DNA from: Betaproteobacteria bacterium
GTDB taxonomy: Bacteria; Pseudomonadota; Gammaproteobacteria; Burkholderiales; Gallionellaceae
DNA: 6,457 bases
Direction: 5' to 3'
Assembly: GCA_028871775.1 (NCBI GenBank)
Contig: JAGWMH010000104.1
Coordinates: forward strand, 1 to 6,457
Positions 1-6,457 of this stretch are shown here, piece by piece (the stretch's first letter is position 1; each line of letters begins with the position of its first letter). Below the pieces are notes generated by a model, which was given only the letters and a program-made list of their open reading frames with translations, made no database searches and was not told the origin of the DNA. A program made the translations under genes and the position numbers.

Positions 1-10
1 CAATGGCTGC

Positions 11-1432
11 TTACAGGCTGTAGTACATGTCGTACTCGACCGGATGGGTGGTCATGCGGAAGCGGGTTACTTCCTCCATCTTCAGCTCGATGTAGGCATC
101 GATGAAATCGTTGGAGAACACGCCGCCACGGGTCAGGAACTCGCGGTCCTTGTCGAGATAGCCGAGAGCCTGGTCGAGGCTGGAGCACACGGTCGGGATC
201 TTCGCGTCCTCTTCCGGTGGCAGGTCATACAGATTCTTGTCGGCGGGGTCGCCAGGGTGAATCTTGTTCTGGATGCCGTCCAAGCCGGCCATCATCATGG
301 CGGTGAAGGCCAGATAGGGATTGGCGGTCGGATCCGGGAAACGCACTTCAATACGGCGCGCCTTGTCGCTCTGCACGAAGGGAATACGGATCGAGGCGGA
401 GCGGTTGCGCGCCGAGTAAGCCAGTTTCACCGGGGCTTCAAAGCCGGGAACCAGACGCTTGTAGGAGTTGGTGCCGGGATTGGTGATGGCGTTCAATGCG
501 CGTGCGTGCTTGATGATGCCGCCGATATAGTACAGCGCCAGCTCGGACAGCCCGGCATAACCGTTGCCCGCAAACAGGTTCTTGCCGCCCTTCCAGATGG
601 ATTGATGCACGTGCATGCCGGAGCCGTTGTCGCCGACAATGGGTTTGGGCATGAAGGTCGCAGTTTTGCCATACTGGTGCGCGACGTTGTGCACCACATA
701 TTTCAGCTTCTGGGTCTGGTCGGCGCGTTTCACCAGCGTGCTGAACTTGGTGCCGATTTCGCACTGCCCGGCAGTCGCCACTTCGTGGTGATGCACCTCG
801 ACAGGCACGCCGATCTCTTCCAGCGCCAGCACCATGGCGGAGCGGATGTCCTGCAGCGAATCAACCGGCGGCACGGGGAAATAGCCGCCCTTGACAGTGG
901 GGCGGTGGCCGGTGTTGCCGCCATCGAATTTTTCTGCGGAAGCCCAGGCGGCTTCTTCGGAATGTACCTTGCAGAAACAGCCGGACATGTCCACTTGCCA
1001 GTTGACCGAATCAAAAATGAAGAATTCGGGTTCCGGGCCAAAATAGGCGGTGTCGCCGATGCCGCTGCTCTTCAGGAAGGCTTCGGCGCGCTTGGCGATA
1101 GAGCGCGGGTCGCGGTCGTAGCCCTTGCCATCGGCAGGTTCCACCACGTCGCAGCTCAGCACCAGCGTGGTTTCATCCATGAACGGGTCAACAAAAGCGG
1201 AGTCAGGGTCAGCCATCAGCAACATGTCGGATGCCTGTATGCCTTTCCATCCGGCAATGGATGAGCCGTCGAAGGCATGGCCGTTATCGAACCAGTCGTC
1301 GCTGTCCGATACCACGTGCGCGGGGATGGAAACGTGCTGCTCTTTGCCGCGTGTATCGGTAAAGCGCAGGTCAACAAATTTAACCTCATTGTCTTTAATT
1401 AACTTCAGAACATCAGCTGCTGACTTCGACAT
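11..1432 (-). CDS. glnA: Glutamine synthetase, type I (adenylylation-regulated form)
   Basis: Cytoplasmic dodecameric enzyme that condenses glutamate and ammonia to glutamine using ATP, the entry step of ammonium assimilation. The 473-residue protein has the normal GSI length. Visible landmarks are the DGSS latch loop at D55, the GPEPEFF metal-site strand with E134 and E136, GSGMHVHQS with H274, the substrate flap around E332, and the arginine-rich [10 protein letters not shown] segment with R344. NLYDLPPEE places the adenylylation tyrosine at Y402, so control by GlnE adenylyltransferase and PII is expected from family knowledge. All these sites sit at a constant offset of about +5 from my memory of the Salmonella enzyme. 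The ATG at 1432 was chosen over an in-frame ATG 33 bases upstream because it follows a strong AGGGGAG ribosome site and gives the family N-terminus. The stop is TAA. It is transcribed from its own predicted sigma-54 promoter. Only ten bases lie beyond the stop, so no terminator can be judged. Confidence 0.98.
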   Translation of the reverse strand: MSKSAADVLKLIKDNEVKFVDLRFTDTRGKEQHVSIPAHVVSDSDDWFDNGHAFDGSSIAGWKGIQASDMLLMADPDSAFVDPFMDETTLVLSCDVVEPADGKGYDRDPRSIAKRAEAFLKSSGIGDTAYFGPEPEFFIFDSVNWQVDMSGCFCKVHSEEAAWASAEKFDGGNTGHRPTVKGGYFPVPPVDSLQDIRSAMVLALEEIGVPVEVHHHEVATAGQCEIGTKFSTLVKRADQTQKLKYVVHNVAHQYGKTATFMPKPIVGDNGSGMHVHQSIWKGGKNLFAGNGYAGLSELALYYIGGIIKHARALNAITNPGTNSYKRLVPGFEAPVKLAYSARNRSASIRIPFVQSDKARRIEVRFPDPTANPYLAFTAMMMAGLDGIQNKIHPGDPADKNLYDLPPEEDAKIPTVCSSLDQALGYLDKDREFLTRGGVFSNDFIDAYIELKMEEVTRFRMTTHPVEYDMYYSL

Positions 1433-1438
1433 AACTTT

Positions 1439-1445
1439 CTCCCCT
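1439..1445 (-). promoter_or_regulatory. Ribosome binding site of glnA
   Basis: On the minus strand this reads AGGGGAG, six bases before the ATG at 1432. It decides the start in favour of the 473-residue protein; the upstream in-frame ATG would place this ribosome site inside the coding region. Confidence 0.8.
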
Positions 1446-1505
1446 GAACGTAACGACCAAACCAAAAAATAAACCGGAAATTTAAGCTAACTGAAACTGG
1501 GTAAA

Positions 1506-1539
1506 CATGGCATAAACTTTTAGCATGAAGTATGCCATG
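1506..1539. repeat. Perfect 9-bp inverted repeat over the glnA core promoter
   Basis: CATGGCATA at 1506-1514 is the exact reverse complement of TATGCCATG at 1531-1539, with a 16-base spacer. The right arm contains the -24 element of the predicted sigma-54 promoter and the left arm lies across its predicted start site near 1511. It could be an operator for a dimeric repressor (arm centres 25 bp apart), or coincidence. Only part of it would be in the transcript, so an RNA hairpin is not the simplest reading. Confidence 0.5.
1522..1537 (-). promoter_or_regulatory. Predicted sigma-54 (RpoN) promoter of glnA
   Basis: The minus strand reads TGGCATACTTCATGCT. It has the invariant GG and GC dinucleotides separated by exactly ten bases, and it resembles the RpoN consensus TGGCAC-N5-TTGCW at most positions (the departures are T for C at the end of the -24 block and A for T at the start of the -12 block). 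If GC is -13/-12, transcription would begin near 1511, giving a leader of about 79 bases before the glnA ATG. Sigma-54 control of glnA with NtrC as activator is established in proteobacteria, and the two NtrC-like dyads upstream support this reading. No transcript data are available here. Confidence 0.72.
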
Positions 1540-1601
1540 GACTTTTCAGTCCTAAAGTGCGTATTTTGCCATATTCGTCAGGTTAACTGGATGAATATGT
1601 G

Positions 1602-1618
1602 CGCCCTGAAGTGGGGCG
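1602..1618. promoter_or_regulatory. NtrC-like binding site, promoter-proximal
   Basis: A 17-bp dyad with perfect 5-bp arms, CGCCC and GGGCG, and a 7-base centre. It keeps much of the NtrC pattern TGCACC-N5-GGTGCA (GC.C on the left, GG.GC on the right) but has C/G where the consensus has A/T in the arms. Its centre at 1610 is about 99 bases upstream of the predicted glnA start. It is weaker than the distal site. The same stem could alternatively act as a poor terminator for the cation-exporter gene, but no T-run follows on the minus strand. Confidence 0.5.
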
Positions 1619-1631
1619 TTCGTTAATTGAG

Positions 1632-1648
1632 CGCACTATTCTTGTGCG
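1632..1648. promoter_or_regulatory. NtrC-like binding site, promoter-distal
   Basis: A 17-bp dyad, CGCACTATTCTTGTGCG, fitting the enhancer pattern GCACY-N5-RGTGC except for T at the R position. It closely resembles the NtrC sites I recall upstream of E. coli glnA. Its centre at 1640 lies about 129 bases upstream of the predicted glnA start, and exactly 30 bp (about three helical turns) from the centre of the proximal dyad. It overlaps the last four codons and stop codon of the cation-exporter gene, so it constrains both. Which protein binds it is inferred. Confidence 0.62.
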
Positions 1649-2826
1649 AAGCTGCAATGCAAATGGATGGCGCGGAAATAAGGATCTGCCACCATGATTT
1701 CGGCGCACTTATGCTGTAGCGCCTCAATCTCGGCGGGATCATAGTAAGCCGCCTGATCAAGAAACAGATCGGCGTCAATTTTGCCATCCAGATAATGCAG
1801 CATGACGCGGCCATCGAGCGGTATGCCATCGCCGATGCGTTCAGCCAAATGCTTGAGCAAATCTCCGCGGCATGGCAGGTGGGCGTTGGGTGCAACCTCC
1901 ATATCGTCTTCCGGATCAATATGCACCATCACGTCCATCACGTGGTGCTGGCGCAACACCGCCTGGCGCGCCGACTCGGCGATGTGGTGGCCTTCGGATA
2001 CGCTGATCTTCGGATCGACGAGAATGTGCGCATCCACCAGCGCATGGTCGGCCATCTTGCGCGTGCGCAAGTCATGCAGCCCGCGCACGCCGGGCGTTGA
2101 CTGCAGCGTGGCGCGGATGGCTTCCACCTCTTCGGCGGAAAGGCCGGTGTCAATCAGTTCGGCCAGCGCCTCCAGGGCAAATTTGCCGCCCATATGCGCA
2201 ATCATCGCCCCCACTACTGCGGCGGCGACCAGGTCAAGGAAGGTGTAACCCATCAGGTTGCCGGAGATGCCTGCCACGACCACCAGTGATGACGCCGCAT
2301 CGGAGCGCGCATGCCAGGCATTGGCGATGAGCATTTGCGAGCGCACGCGTTTGGCTACCGCCAGCATGTAGCGGAACATGCCCTCCTTGGCCGCCAGCGC
2401 GATGAGCGCAATCCAGAGCGTGAATGGATGCACGGGTTGCACCTGTGCGGGATGTTGCAGGCGCATCCCGGCCGCAATCAGCAGCGCCACGCCCAGCGCC
2501 GCCAATGCCACGCCAAGGATGAGCGTGGCGGCGGTTTCTATGCGCGCATGGCCGTAGGGATGGTCGGCATCGGCATGACGGTTGCCATGCCAGTTGGCAA
2601 ACAGCACCATGATGTCGGCAAACAGGTCGGACAGTGAATGCAGGCCATCCGCCATCAGGGACTGCGAACGTCCGAAATAACCCGCCACCACTTGCAGCAT
2701 CGTCAGCAGCAAATTGATGAGAATGCTGATCCACGTGCTTTTCTGCGCGGCGGCGAAGCGCTCCGGGCGGACAGGCTCGAAAGCGGCGGATTTGCTGTGA
2801 GTATGCGAGTGGGTGTGATTTTTCAT
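1636..2826 (-). CDS. CDF-family divalent metal cation exporter with extra C-terminal domain
   Basis: Inner-membrane cation diffusion facilitator that exports divalent metal, probably Zn, in exchange for protons. The N-terminus is His-rich (H4, H6, H8, H10). Six membrane segments fall near residues 32-51, 55-79, 97-120, 134-154, 165-187 and 192-211. The transport site is HxxxD in segment 2 (H63, D67) and HxxxD in segment 5 (H172, D176), the HD/HD arrangement associated with zinc carriers. The family signature DHPYGH is at 88-93. The cytoplasmic domain (about 226-306) keeps the ligands known from YiiP: H251 in LHDLRTR, H267, H280, H302 and D304. A further 90 residues (307-396) exceed the usual length of about 300 and look like a second similar fold carrying C319, H344, H372, C374, H388, H390 and C391. 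Zinc specificity is inference; Cd, Co, Ni or Fe are possible. No good ribosome site precedes the ATG, but no better start exists. Divergent from the rhodanese gene. Confidence 0.93.
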   Translation of the reverse strand: MKNHTHSHTHSKSAAFEPVRPERFAAAQKSTWISILINLLLTMLQVVAGYFGRSQSLMADGLHSLSDLFADIMVLFANWHGNRHADADHPYGHARIETAATLILGVALAALGVALLIAAGMRLQHPAQVQPVHPFTLWIALIALAAKEGMFRYMLAVAKRVRSQMLIANAWHARSDAASSLVVVAGISGNLMGYTFLDLVAAAVVGAMIAHMGGKFALEALAELIDTGLSAEEVEAIRATLQSTPGVRGLHDLRTRKMADHALVDAHILVDPKISVSEGHHIAESARQAVLRQHHVMDVMVHIDPEDDMEVAPNAHLPCRGDLLKHLAERIGDGIPLDGRVMLHYLDGKIDADLFLDQAAYYDPAEIEALQHKCAEIMVADPYFRAIHLHCSFAQE

Positions 2827-2904
2827 TACGATTGCGCTACTATTCAGTCATGTCGCACAGAATAACATTTGCAGTTTACATATTAAACATCAAGCGGAGA
2901 CGCA

Positions 2905-3357
2905 ATGGGTAAAATCACCGAGATTCTGAACACTGCGCAGCAGCGCGCCAAAGAAATGAACCTGCCGTATGAAGGCGCGCTGCTGCCGGATGAGGCTTAC
3001 GAAATCATGCAGTCCGCGCCCGGCGCCAAGCTGGTGGATGTGCGCACGCGCGCCGAGTTTGACTGGGTGGGCCGCATCTCCGATGCAGTGGAAATCGAAT
3101 GGGAAATCTACCCCGGCATGAAGCGCAATCCGCATTTCATTGCGCAGCTCGAGCAGATTGTGGACAGGGAAGCGCTGGTGATGTTCATCTGCCGCAGCGG
3201 TGTCCGCTCGCACAGCGCCGCCATCACCGCCACCCAGGCGGGTTATGCCAACTGCTACAACGTGCTGGAAGGCTTCGAGGGCGACAAGAATGCGGATGGG
3301 CACCGCAACGTGCTGAACGGCTGGCGTGCGTGCGGGTTGCCGTGGGAGCAGGAATAG
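2905..3357 (+). CDS. Single-domain rhodanese-like protein
   Basis: Small cytoplasmic protein (150 residues, no signal peptide or membrane segment) of the rhodanese fold, which carries a persulfide on an active-site cysteine and moves sulfur to acceptors such as cyanide or thiols. The LVDVRTRAEFDWVGRI segment (43-58) is the typical first rhodanese signature. The active-site loop CRSGVRS at 96-102 gives C96 as the catalytic cysteine, and R98 and R101 line the loop. The tail GFEGD...GHRN...GWR..GLPW (123-147) marks a proteobacterial subfamily I recognise but whose physiological substrate I cannot name. The ATG at 2905 follows GGAG at 2896-2899 with a 5-base gap. It is divergent from the metal exporter across 78 bases with no convincing sigma-70 promoter, and converges on uppP with 44 bases between stops and no clear hairpin terminator. 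Linkage to either neighbour's function is not shown. Confidence 0.93.
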   Translation: MGKITEILNTAQQRAKEMNLPYEGALLPDEAYEIMQSAPGAKLVDVRTRAEFDWVGRISDAVEIEWEIYPGMKRNPHFIAQLEQIVDREALVMFICRSGVRSHSAAITATQAGYANCYNVLEGFEGDKNADGHRNVLNGWRACGLPWEQE

Positions 3358-3401
3358 TTGTCGTTTCATCAGTCAGCTGGCAAGGCCAACCATTCTGCGG
3401 G

Positions 3402-4226
3402 CTACGCCGCCGACCAGTTCACCACACCGCCATATGCCGTCGCCAGCACTACTAGCCCGAACACGATGCGATACCAGGCGAACAATGTAAAGTCGTGGCG
3501 GCTGATGTAGCGCAGCAGCCAGCGCACGCACAGGAAGGCGCTGACGAATGAAGTGATGCCGCCCGCCGCAAACATGCTCCAATCCTCCGCATGAAACAGG
3601 TGGCGGTATTTCACCACTTCATAAACCGTCGCGGCAAACAGCGTGGGGATGGCGAGGAAGAATGAAAATTCCGTCGCGGCGCGGCGCGACAGGCCGAAGA
3701 ACAACCCGCCGATAATCGTGGCGCCGGAACGCGATGTTCCGGGAATCAGCGCCAATGCCTGCGCGCAGCCCACCTTCAGCGCATCCTTCCATCTCATGCC
3801 GTCCACCGCTTCGACGGTGATCTTGTGATCGCGTTTTTCCGCCCACAGGATGAACAGGCCGCCGACAATGAAAGCCAGCGCCACCGGCAGCGGCGCGAAC
3901 AGATACTGTTTTATCTTGCTGGCGAACAGCAGCCCCAGCACGGCGGCAGGCATGAAAGCGACGAGGAGATTGGCCGCAAAGCGCTGCGCCGCCTGTTCGC
4001 GCGACAGGCCGCTGATCACTGCGGCAATCTTTGCGCGGTATTCCCAGCACACCGCCAGAATTGCGGCGAACTGAATCACGATCTCGAACACCTTGCCCTT
4101 CTCGTCGTTGAAGTCGAGCAGGTCGCCCGCCAGGATCAGGTGGCCGGTGCTGGAGATGGGCAGAAATTCGGTGAGTCCCTCGACGATGCCGAGAATGGCG
4201 GCTTTAAGCAGCAGAATGGTATCCAT
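3402..4226 (-). CDS. uppP: Undecaprenyl-diphosphatase (UppP/BacA)
   Basis: Integral inner-membrane phosphatase that converts undecaprenyl diphosphate to undecaprenyl phosphate, the lipid carrier for peptidoglycan and other envelope polymers; overproduction of this family gives bacitracin resistance. The 274-residue protein matches the usual length of about 273. Catalytic motif 1 is [15 protein letters not shown] with E16, E20, S26 and H29; motif 2 is PGTSRSG at 162-168 with R166. These correspond to residues E17, E21, H30 and R174 known from the E. coli enzyme. Hydrophobic helices alternate throughout. The ATG at 4226 is preferred: AGGA on the minus strand (4232-4235) lies 5 bases before it and the family N-terminus begins there. 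An in-frame TTG at 4250 would add eight residues and bury the ribosome site. Stop is TAG. Single gene, divergent from dnaE and convergent with the rhodanese gene. Confidence 0.97.
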   Translation of the reverse strand: MDTILLLKAAILGIVEGLTEFLPISSTGHLILAGDLLDFNDEKGKVFEIVIQFAAILAVCWEYRAKIAAVISGLSREQAAQRFAANLLVAFMPAAVLGLLFASKIKQYLFAPLPVALAFIVGGLFILWAEKRDHKITVEAVDGMRWKDALKVGCAQALALIPGTSRSGATIIGGLFFGLSRRAATEFSFFLAIPTLFAATVYEVVKYRHLFHAEDWSMFAAGGITSFVSAFLCVRWLLRYISRHDFTLFAWYRIVFGLVVLATAYGGVVNWSAA

Positions 4227-4249
4227 GGTCTTCCTGAACGTAAGCCGCA

Positions 4250-4255
4250 ATTATA
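4250..4255 (-). promoter_or_regulatory. Candidate -10 element for uppP
   Basis: The minus strand reads TATAAT, a perfect sigma-70 -10 hexamer. Transcription would start near 4243, leaving a short leader of about 17 bases that contains the ribosome site. No good -35 hexamer is found 16-18 bases upstream, and a second near-match, TACAAT, lies about 27 bases further upstream, so the assignment is tentative. Confidence 0.4.
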
Positions 4256-4310
4256 TTCATGTTCCGGCTTGAGCTGTATTGTACTCGACATTGAGGTGCA
4301 GGCTGAGCAT

Positions 4311-4320
4311 AACAATTGTT
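4311..4320. repeat. 10-bp palindrome in the uppP-dnaE spacer
   Basis: AACAATTGTT is perfectly self-complementary and lies in the AT-richer middle of the divergent spacer (4227-4442). It could be a regulator site but has no recognised owner; a palindrome of this length in AT-rich DNA can arise by chance. Apart from the two candidate promoters, nothing else is recognised in this spacer. Confidence 0.25.
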
Positions 4321-4406
4321 TTCAACTTTATAAGCTTAGGCCTTTTCAGCACTTTCCTGAGCCGCATCAAGGGGAAACATCTTTCGGATTTTTGCGGCAG
4401 CGGCGG

Positions 4407-4415
4407 TGGTAAAAT
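4407..4415 (+). promoter_or_regulatory. Candidate extended -10 promoter of dnaE
   Basis: TGGTAAAAT has the TGn extension followed by TAAAAT, a 5/6 match to the -10 hexamer. A start near 4422 would give a leader of about 20 bases before the dnaE ATG. There is no convincing -35, which extended -10 promoters can tolerate. Confidence 0.45.
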
Positions 4416-4442
4416 TCATGCAGAAACCGTCACCTCGCCGCC

Positions 4443-6457
4443 ATGCCACAACCCTCATTCATTCACCTGCGCCTGCACAGCGAGTACTCCATTGCCGATG
4501 GCATAGTGCGTATTCCGGAGGCGGTTGACGCCGCAAAACAGGATGCAATGCCCGCGCTCGCGCTGACCGACCTCAACAACGTGTTCGGCCTGGTCAAGTT
4601 TTATCAGGAAGCACGCAGTAGCGGCATCAAGCCCATCACCGGCTGCGACGTGTTCATCAGCAATGAAGCCGAGCGCGAGCAGCCGTACCGGCTGCTGCTG
4701 CTGTGCCAGTCCCACGCGGGATATCTGCGCCTGTGCGACCTGCTCACGCGCGCCTATCAGGAAAACCAGTATCGCGGCCGTCCGGAGATACGCAAGCGAT
4801 GGCTGAGTAATGGAACGGACGGTTTGATTGCCTTGTCCGGTGCGCACCTCGGCGAGATTGGGGTGGCGCTGCTGAACGGCAACCAGGCGACGGCTCGCCA
4901 GCTCGCGCTGGAATGGGCAGCGCTGTTCCCCGGGCGCTATTACCTGGAAGTGCAGCGCAGCGGACTTGCACGCGAGGAAGCGCATCTGCGCGAAACAGCC
5001 CGGCTGGCTGCGGAACTGGCGCTGCCGGTGGTGGCCACCCACCCGGTGCAATTCCTCAGTGTGGACGATTACAAGGCACACGAGACACGCGTGTGCATCG
5101 CCGAAGGCTATGTGCTCAACGACAAACGCCGCGCCAAGAAATTTACCGCGCAGCAGTATTTCAAGACGCAACAGGAAATGGCGGAGCTGTTCGCCGACCT
5201 GCCGGAAGCGTTGCAGAACAGCGTGGAAATCGCGCGCCGCTGCAATCTTTCTCTGGTGCTGGGCAAATCGCGCCTGCCGGATTTCCCCACGCCCAACGGC
5301 GAGAGCCTGGATGATTTTCTGCGCACGGAGTCCGAACGCGGCCTGCTGCAGCGCATGGCGCAACTGTTTCCGGACGAAGCCACGCGCGCGGCGAAGATGC
5401 AGGAATATACCGAACGTCTGGCATTCGAGATCGCGACCATCATCAAGATGGGCTTCCCCGGCTACTTTCTGATCGTGGCGGATTTCATCCGCTGGGCCAA
5501 GGCCTACCGCTCCGGGGAATTCCCCAACGGCGTGCCGGTCGGCCCGGGACGCGGCTCCGGCGCGGGTTCGCTGGTGGCATACAGCCTCGGCATCACCGAC
5601 CTCGACCCGTTGCGTTACGCGCTGCTGTTCGAACGCTTCCTCAACCCGGAGCGTGTTTCCATGCCGGACTTCGACGTGGACTTCTGCCAGGACGGGCGCG
5701 AACGCGTGATCGAATACGTCAAGCAGAAATACGGCGCGCAAAGCGTGTCGCAGATCGCCACCTTCGGCACCATGGCGTCCAAGGCGGTGATCCGCGATGT
5801 CGGGCGCGTGCTGGATTTTCCTTACGGCCTGTGCGACCGCCTGTCCAAGCTGGTGCCGCTGGAAGGCGTGAAACCGGTATCGCTGAGAAAAGCGCGCGAG
5901 CTGGAGCCGGAATTCAATGCCGTCATCAACAGCGAAGAGGGCGTGGAAGAGCTGCTCGAGCTCGGCGAGCGGCTTGAGGATTTGACGCGCAATGTCGGCA
6001 TGCATGCCGGCGGCGTGCTGATCGCGCCGGGCAAGCTCACCGACTTCTGTCCGCTGTATTGCACCGAGGGCAGCGACAACACGGTCAGCCAGCTGGATAA
6101 GGACGACGTGGAAAAAATCGGCCTGGTAAAGTTCGACTTCCTGGGGCTGCGCACGCTGACCATTATTGACTGGGCGATGCGCCACATTGCGCGCATGGCT
6201 GACGGCACTGCTCCTTTCAGGCTGGAAGAAATTCCGCTTGAGGACAAGCCCACCTACGACCTGCTCAAGGCCTATAACACCACGGCGGTGTTTCAGCTGG
6301 AGTCGCGCGGCATGAAGGACCTCATCCGCCGCCTGCAACCAGATACCTTCGAGGACATCGTGGCGCTGGTCGCGCTGTACCGTCCGGGGCCGCTGGAATC
6401 GGGCATGGTGGAAGACTTCATCAACCGCAAGCACGGGCGCGCCAAGGCGGATTATTT
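4443..6457 (+). CDS. dnaE: DNA polymerase III alpha subunit, N-terminal two-thirds (runs off the right edge)
   Basis: Catalytic subunit of the replicative DNA polymerase holoenzyme. The window holds 671 codons of a protein normally near 1160 residues; there is no internal stop or frameshift and truncation is by the window edge only. Order seen: N-terminal PHP domain (1 to about 275, starting HLRLHSEYS and including PALALTD), then the C-family polymerase core with MGFPGYFLIV (336-345), GPGRGSGAGSLVAY (367-380) and the catalytic PDFDVDFC (408-415) giving D411 and D413. GLVKFDFLGLRTLT (560-573) gives the third aspartate, D565. These equal E. coli D401, D403 and D555 with a constant +10 offset. 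The PHP metal motif is degenerate (R10 where active forms have His), as in E. coli DnaE, implying proofreading by a separate DnaQ subunit. About seven extra residues (near 354-362, RSGEF region) precede the GPGRG loop relative to E. coli. The ATG at 4443 has no clear ribosome site but yields the exact family N-terminus. Divergent from uppP. Confidence 0.97.
   Translation, partial: MPQPSFIHLRLHSEYSIADGIVRIPEAVDAAKQDAMPALALTDLNNVFGLVKFYQEARSSGIKPITGCDVFISNEAEREQPYRLLLLCQSHAGYLRLCDLLTRAYQENQYRGRPEIRKRWLSNGTDGLIALSGAHLGEIGVALLNGNQATARQLALEWAALFPGRYYLEVQRSGLAREEAHLRETARLAAELALPVVATHPVQFLSVDDYKAHETRVCIAEGYVLNDKRRAKKFTAQQYFKTQQEMAELFADLPEALQNSVEIARRCNLSLVLGKSRLPDFPTPNGESLDDFLRTESERGLLQRMAQLFPDEATRAAKMQEYTERLAFEIATIIKMGFPGYFLIVADFIRWAKAYRSGEFPNGVPVGPGRGSGAGSLVAYSLGITDLDPLRYALLFERFLNPERVSMPDFDVDFCQDGRERVIEYVKQKYGAQSVSQIATFGTMASKAVIRDVGRVLDFPYGLCDRLSKLVPLEGVKPVSLRKARELEPEFNAVINSEEGVEELLELGERLEDLTRNVGMHAGGVLIAPGKLTDFCPLYCTEGSDNTVSQLDKDDVEKIGLVKFDFLGLRTLTIIDWAMRHIARMADGTAPFRLEEIPLEDKPTYDLLKAYNTTAVFQLESRGMKDLIRRLQPDTFEDIVALVALYRPGPLESGMVEDFINRKHGRAKADY

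Noticed and set aside
44..1264. A 406-codon open frame on the plus strand opposite glnA
   Set aside because: Same antisense effect of GC-rich codon bias; the protein resembles nothing and glnA on the other strand is certain.
1559..1571. Second possible sigma-54 promoter on the minus strand (TGGCAAAATACGC)
   Set aside because: The gap between GG and GC is eight bases rather than the required ten.
1602..1618. Hairpin as a rho-independent terminator for the cation exporter
   Set aside because: The stem is only five base pairs and no T-run follows on the minus strand; the spacing with the neighbouring dyad fits an enhancer pair better.
3358..3401. Bidirectional terminator between the convergent rhodanese and uppP genes
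   Set aside because: I find no stem of useful length followed by a T-run on either strand in this 44-base gap.
4418..4445. Upstream ATG at 4418 as the start of dnaE
   Set aside because: It is 25 bases upstream and out of frame with the dnaE coding sequence; the frame it opens encodes nothing recognisable.
4279..4506. Small plus-strand open frame across the uppP-dnaE spacer
   Set aside because: It overlaps the dnaE start in another frame, lacks a ribosome site and has a low-complexity, unrecognisable product.
4455..6434. A 659-codon open frame on the minus strand opposite dnaE
   Set aside because: Its length is striking, but it lies wholly antisense to an unmistakable dnaE. Its translation is rich in His, Gln, Arg and Ala with no recognisable domain, as expected from the complement of GC-biased codons.

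Overview
The window is ordinary chromosomal DNA of a Gram-negative proteobacterium. It is GC-rich with G/C-biased third codon positions. The glutamine synthetase is of the adenylylatable type and DnaE is of the E. coli type. The gene content and protein style fit a betaproteobacterium, perhaps of the Nitrosomonadales/Gallionellaceae kind, but that placement is inference from remembered family resemblance. There are no mobile elements, CRISPR arrays, tRNAs or rRNAs, and no clear sign of recent transfer.

Layout, left to right: glnA (minus strand, complete) has a roughly 200-base upstream region that reads as a nitrogen-regulated promoter. It contains a sigma-54 -24/-12 element and two 17-bp NtrC-like dyads exactly 30 bp apart. 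The farther dyad overlaps the stop codon of the next gene, a CDF-family metal cation exporter (minus strand) with an unusual extra C-terminal domain. Divergent from it, across a 78-bp gap, is a small single-domain rhodanese (plus strand). This converges, with a 44-bp gap, on uppP (undecaprenyl-diphosphatase, minus strand). A 216-bp AT-richer divergent spacer then leads to dnaE (plus strand), the replicative DNA polymerase III alpha subunit, which runs off the right edge after 671 codons.

The genes do not form one operon or pathway: nitrogen assimilation, metal export, sulfur-transfer chemistry, cell-wall lipid recycling and replication sit side by side, each apparently with its own promoter. 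I see no undescribed multi-gene system. The parts most worth a second look are the glnA control region, with a 9-bp perfect inverted repeat laid over the sigma-54 promoter, and the tandem C-terminal extension of the cation exporter.
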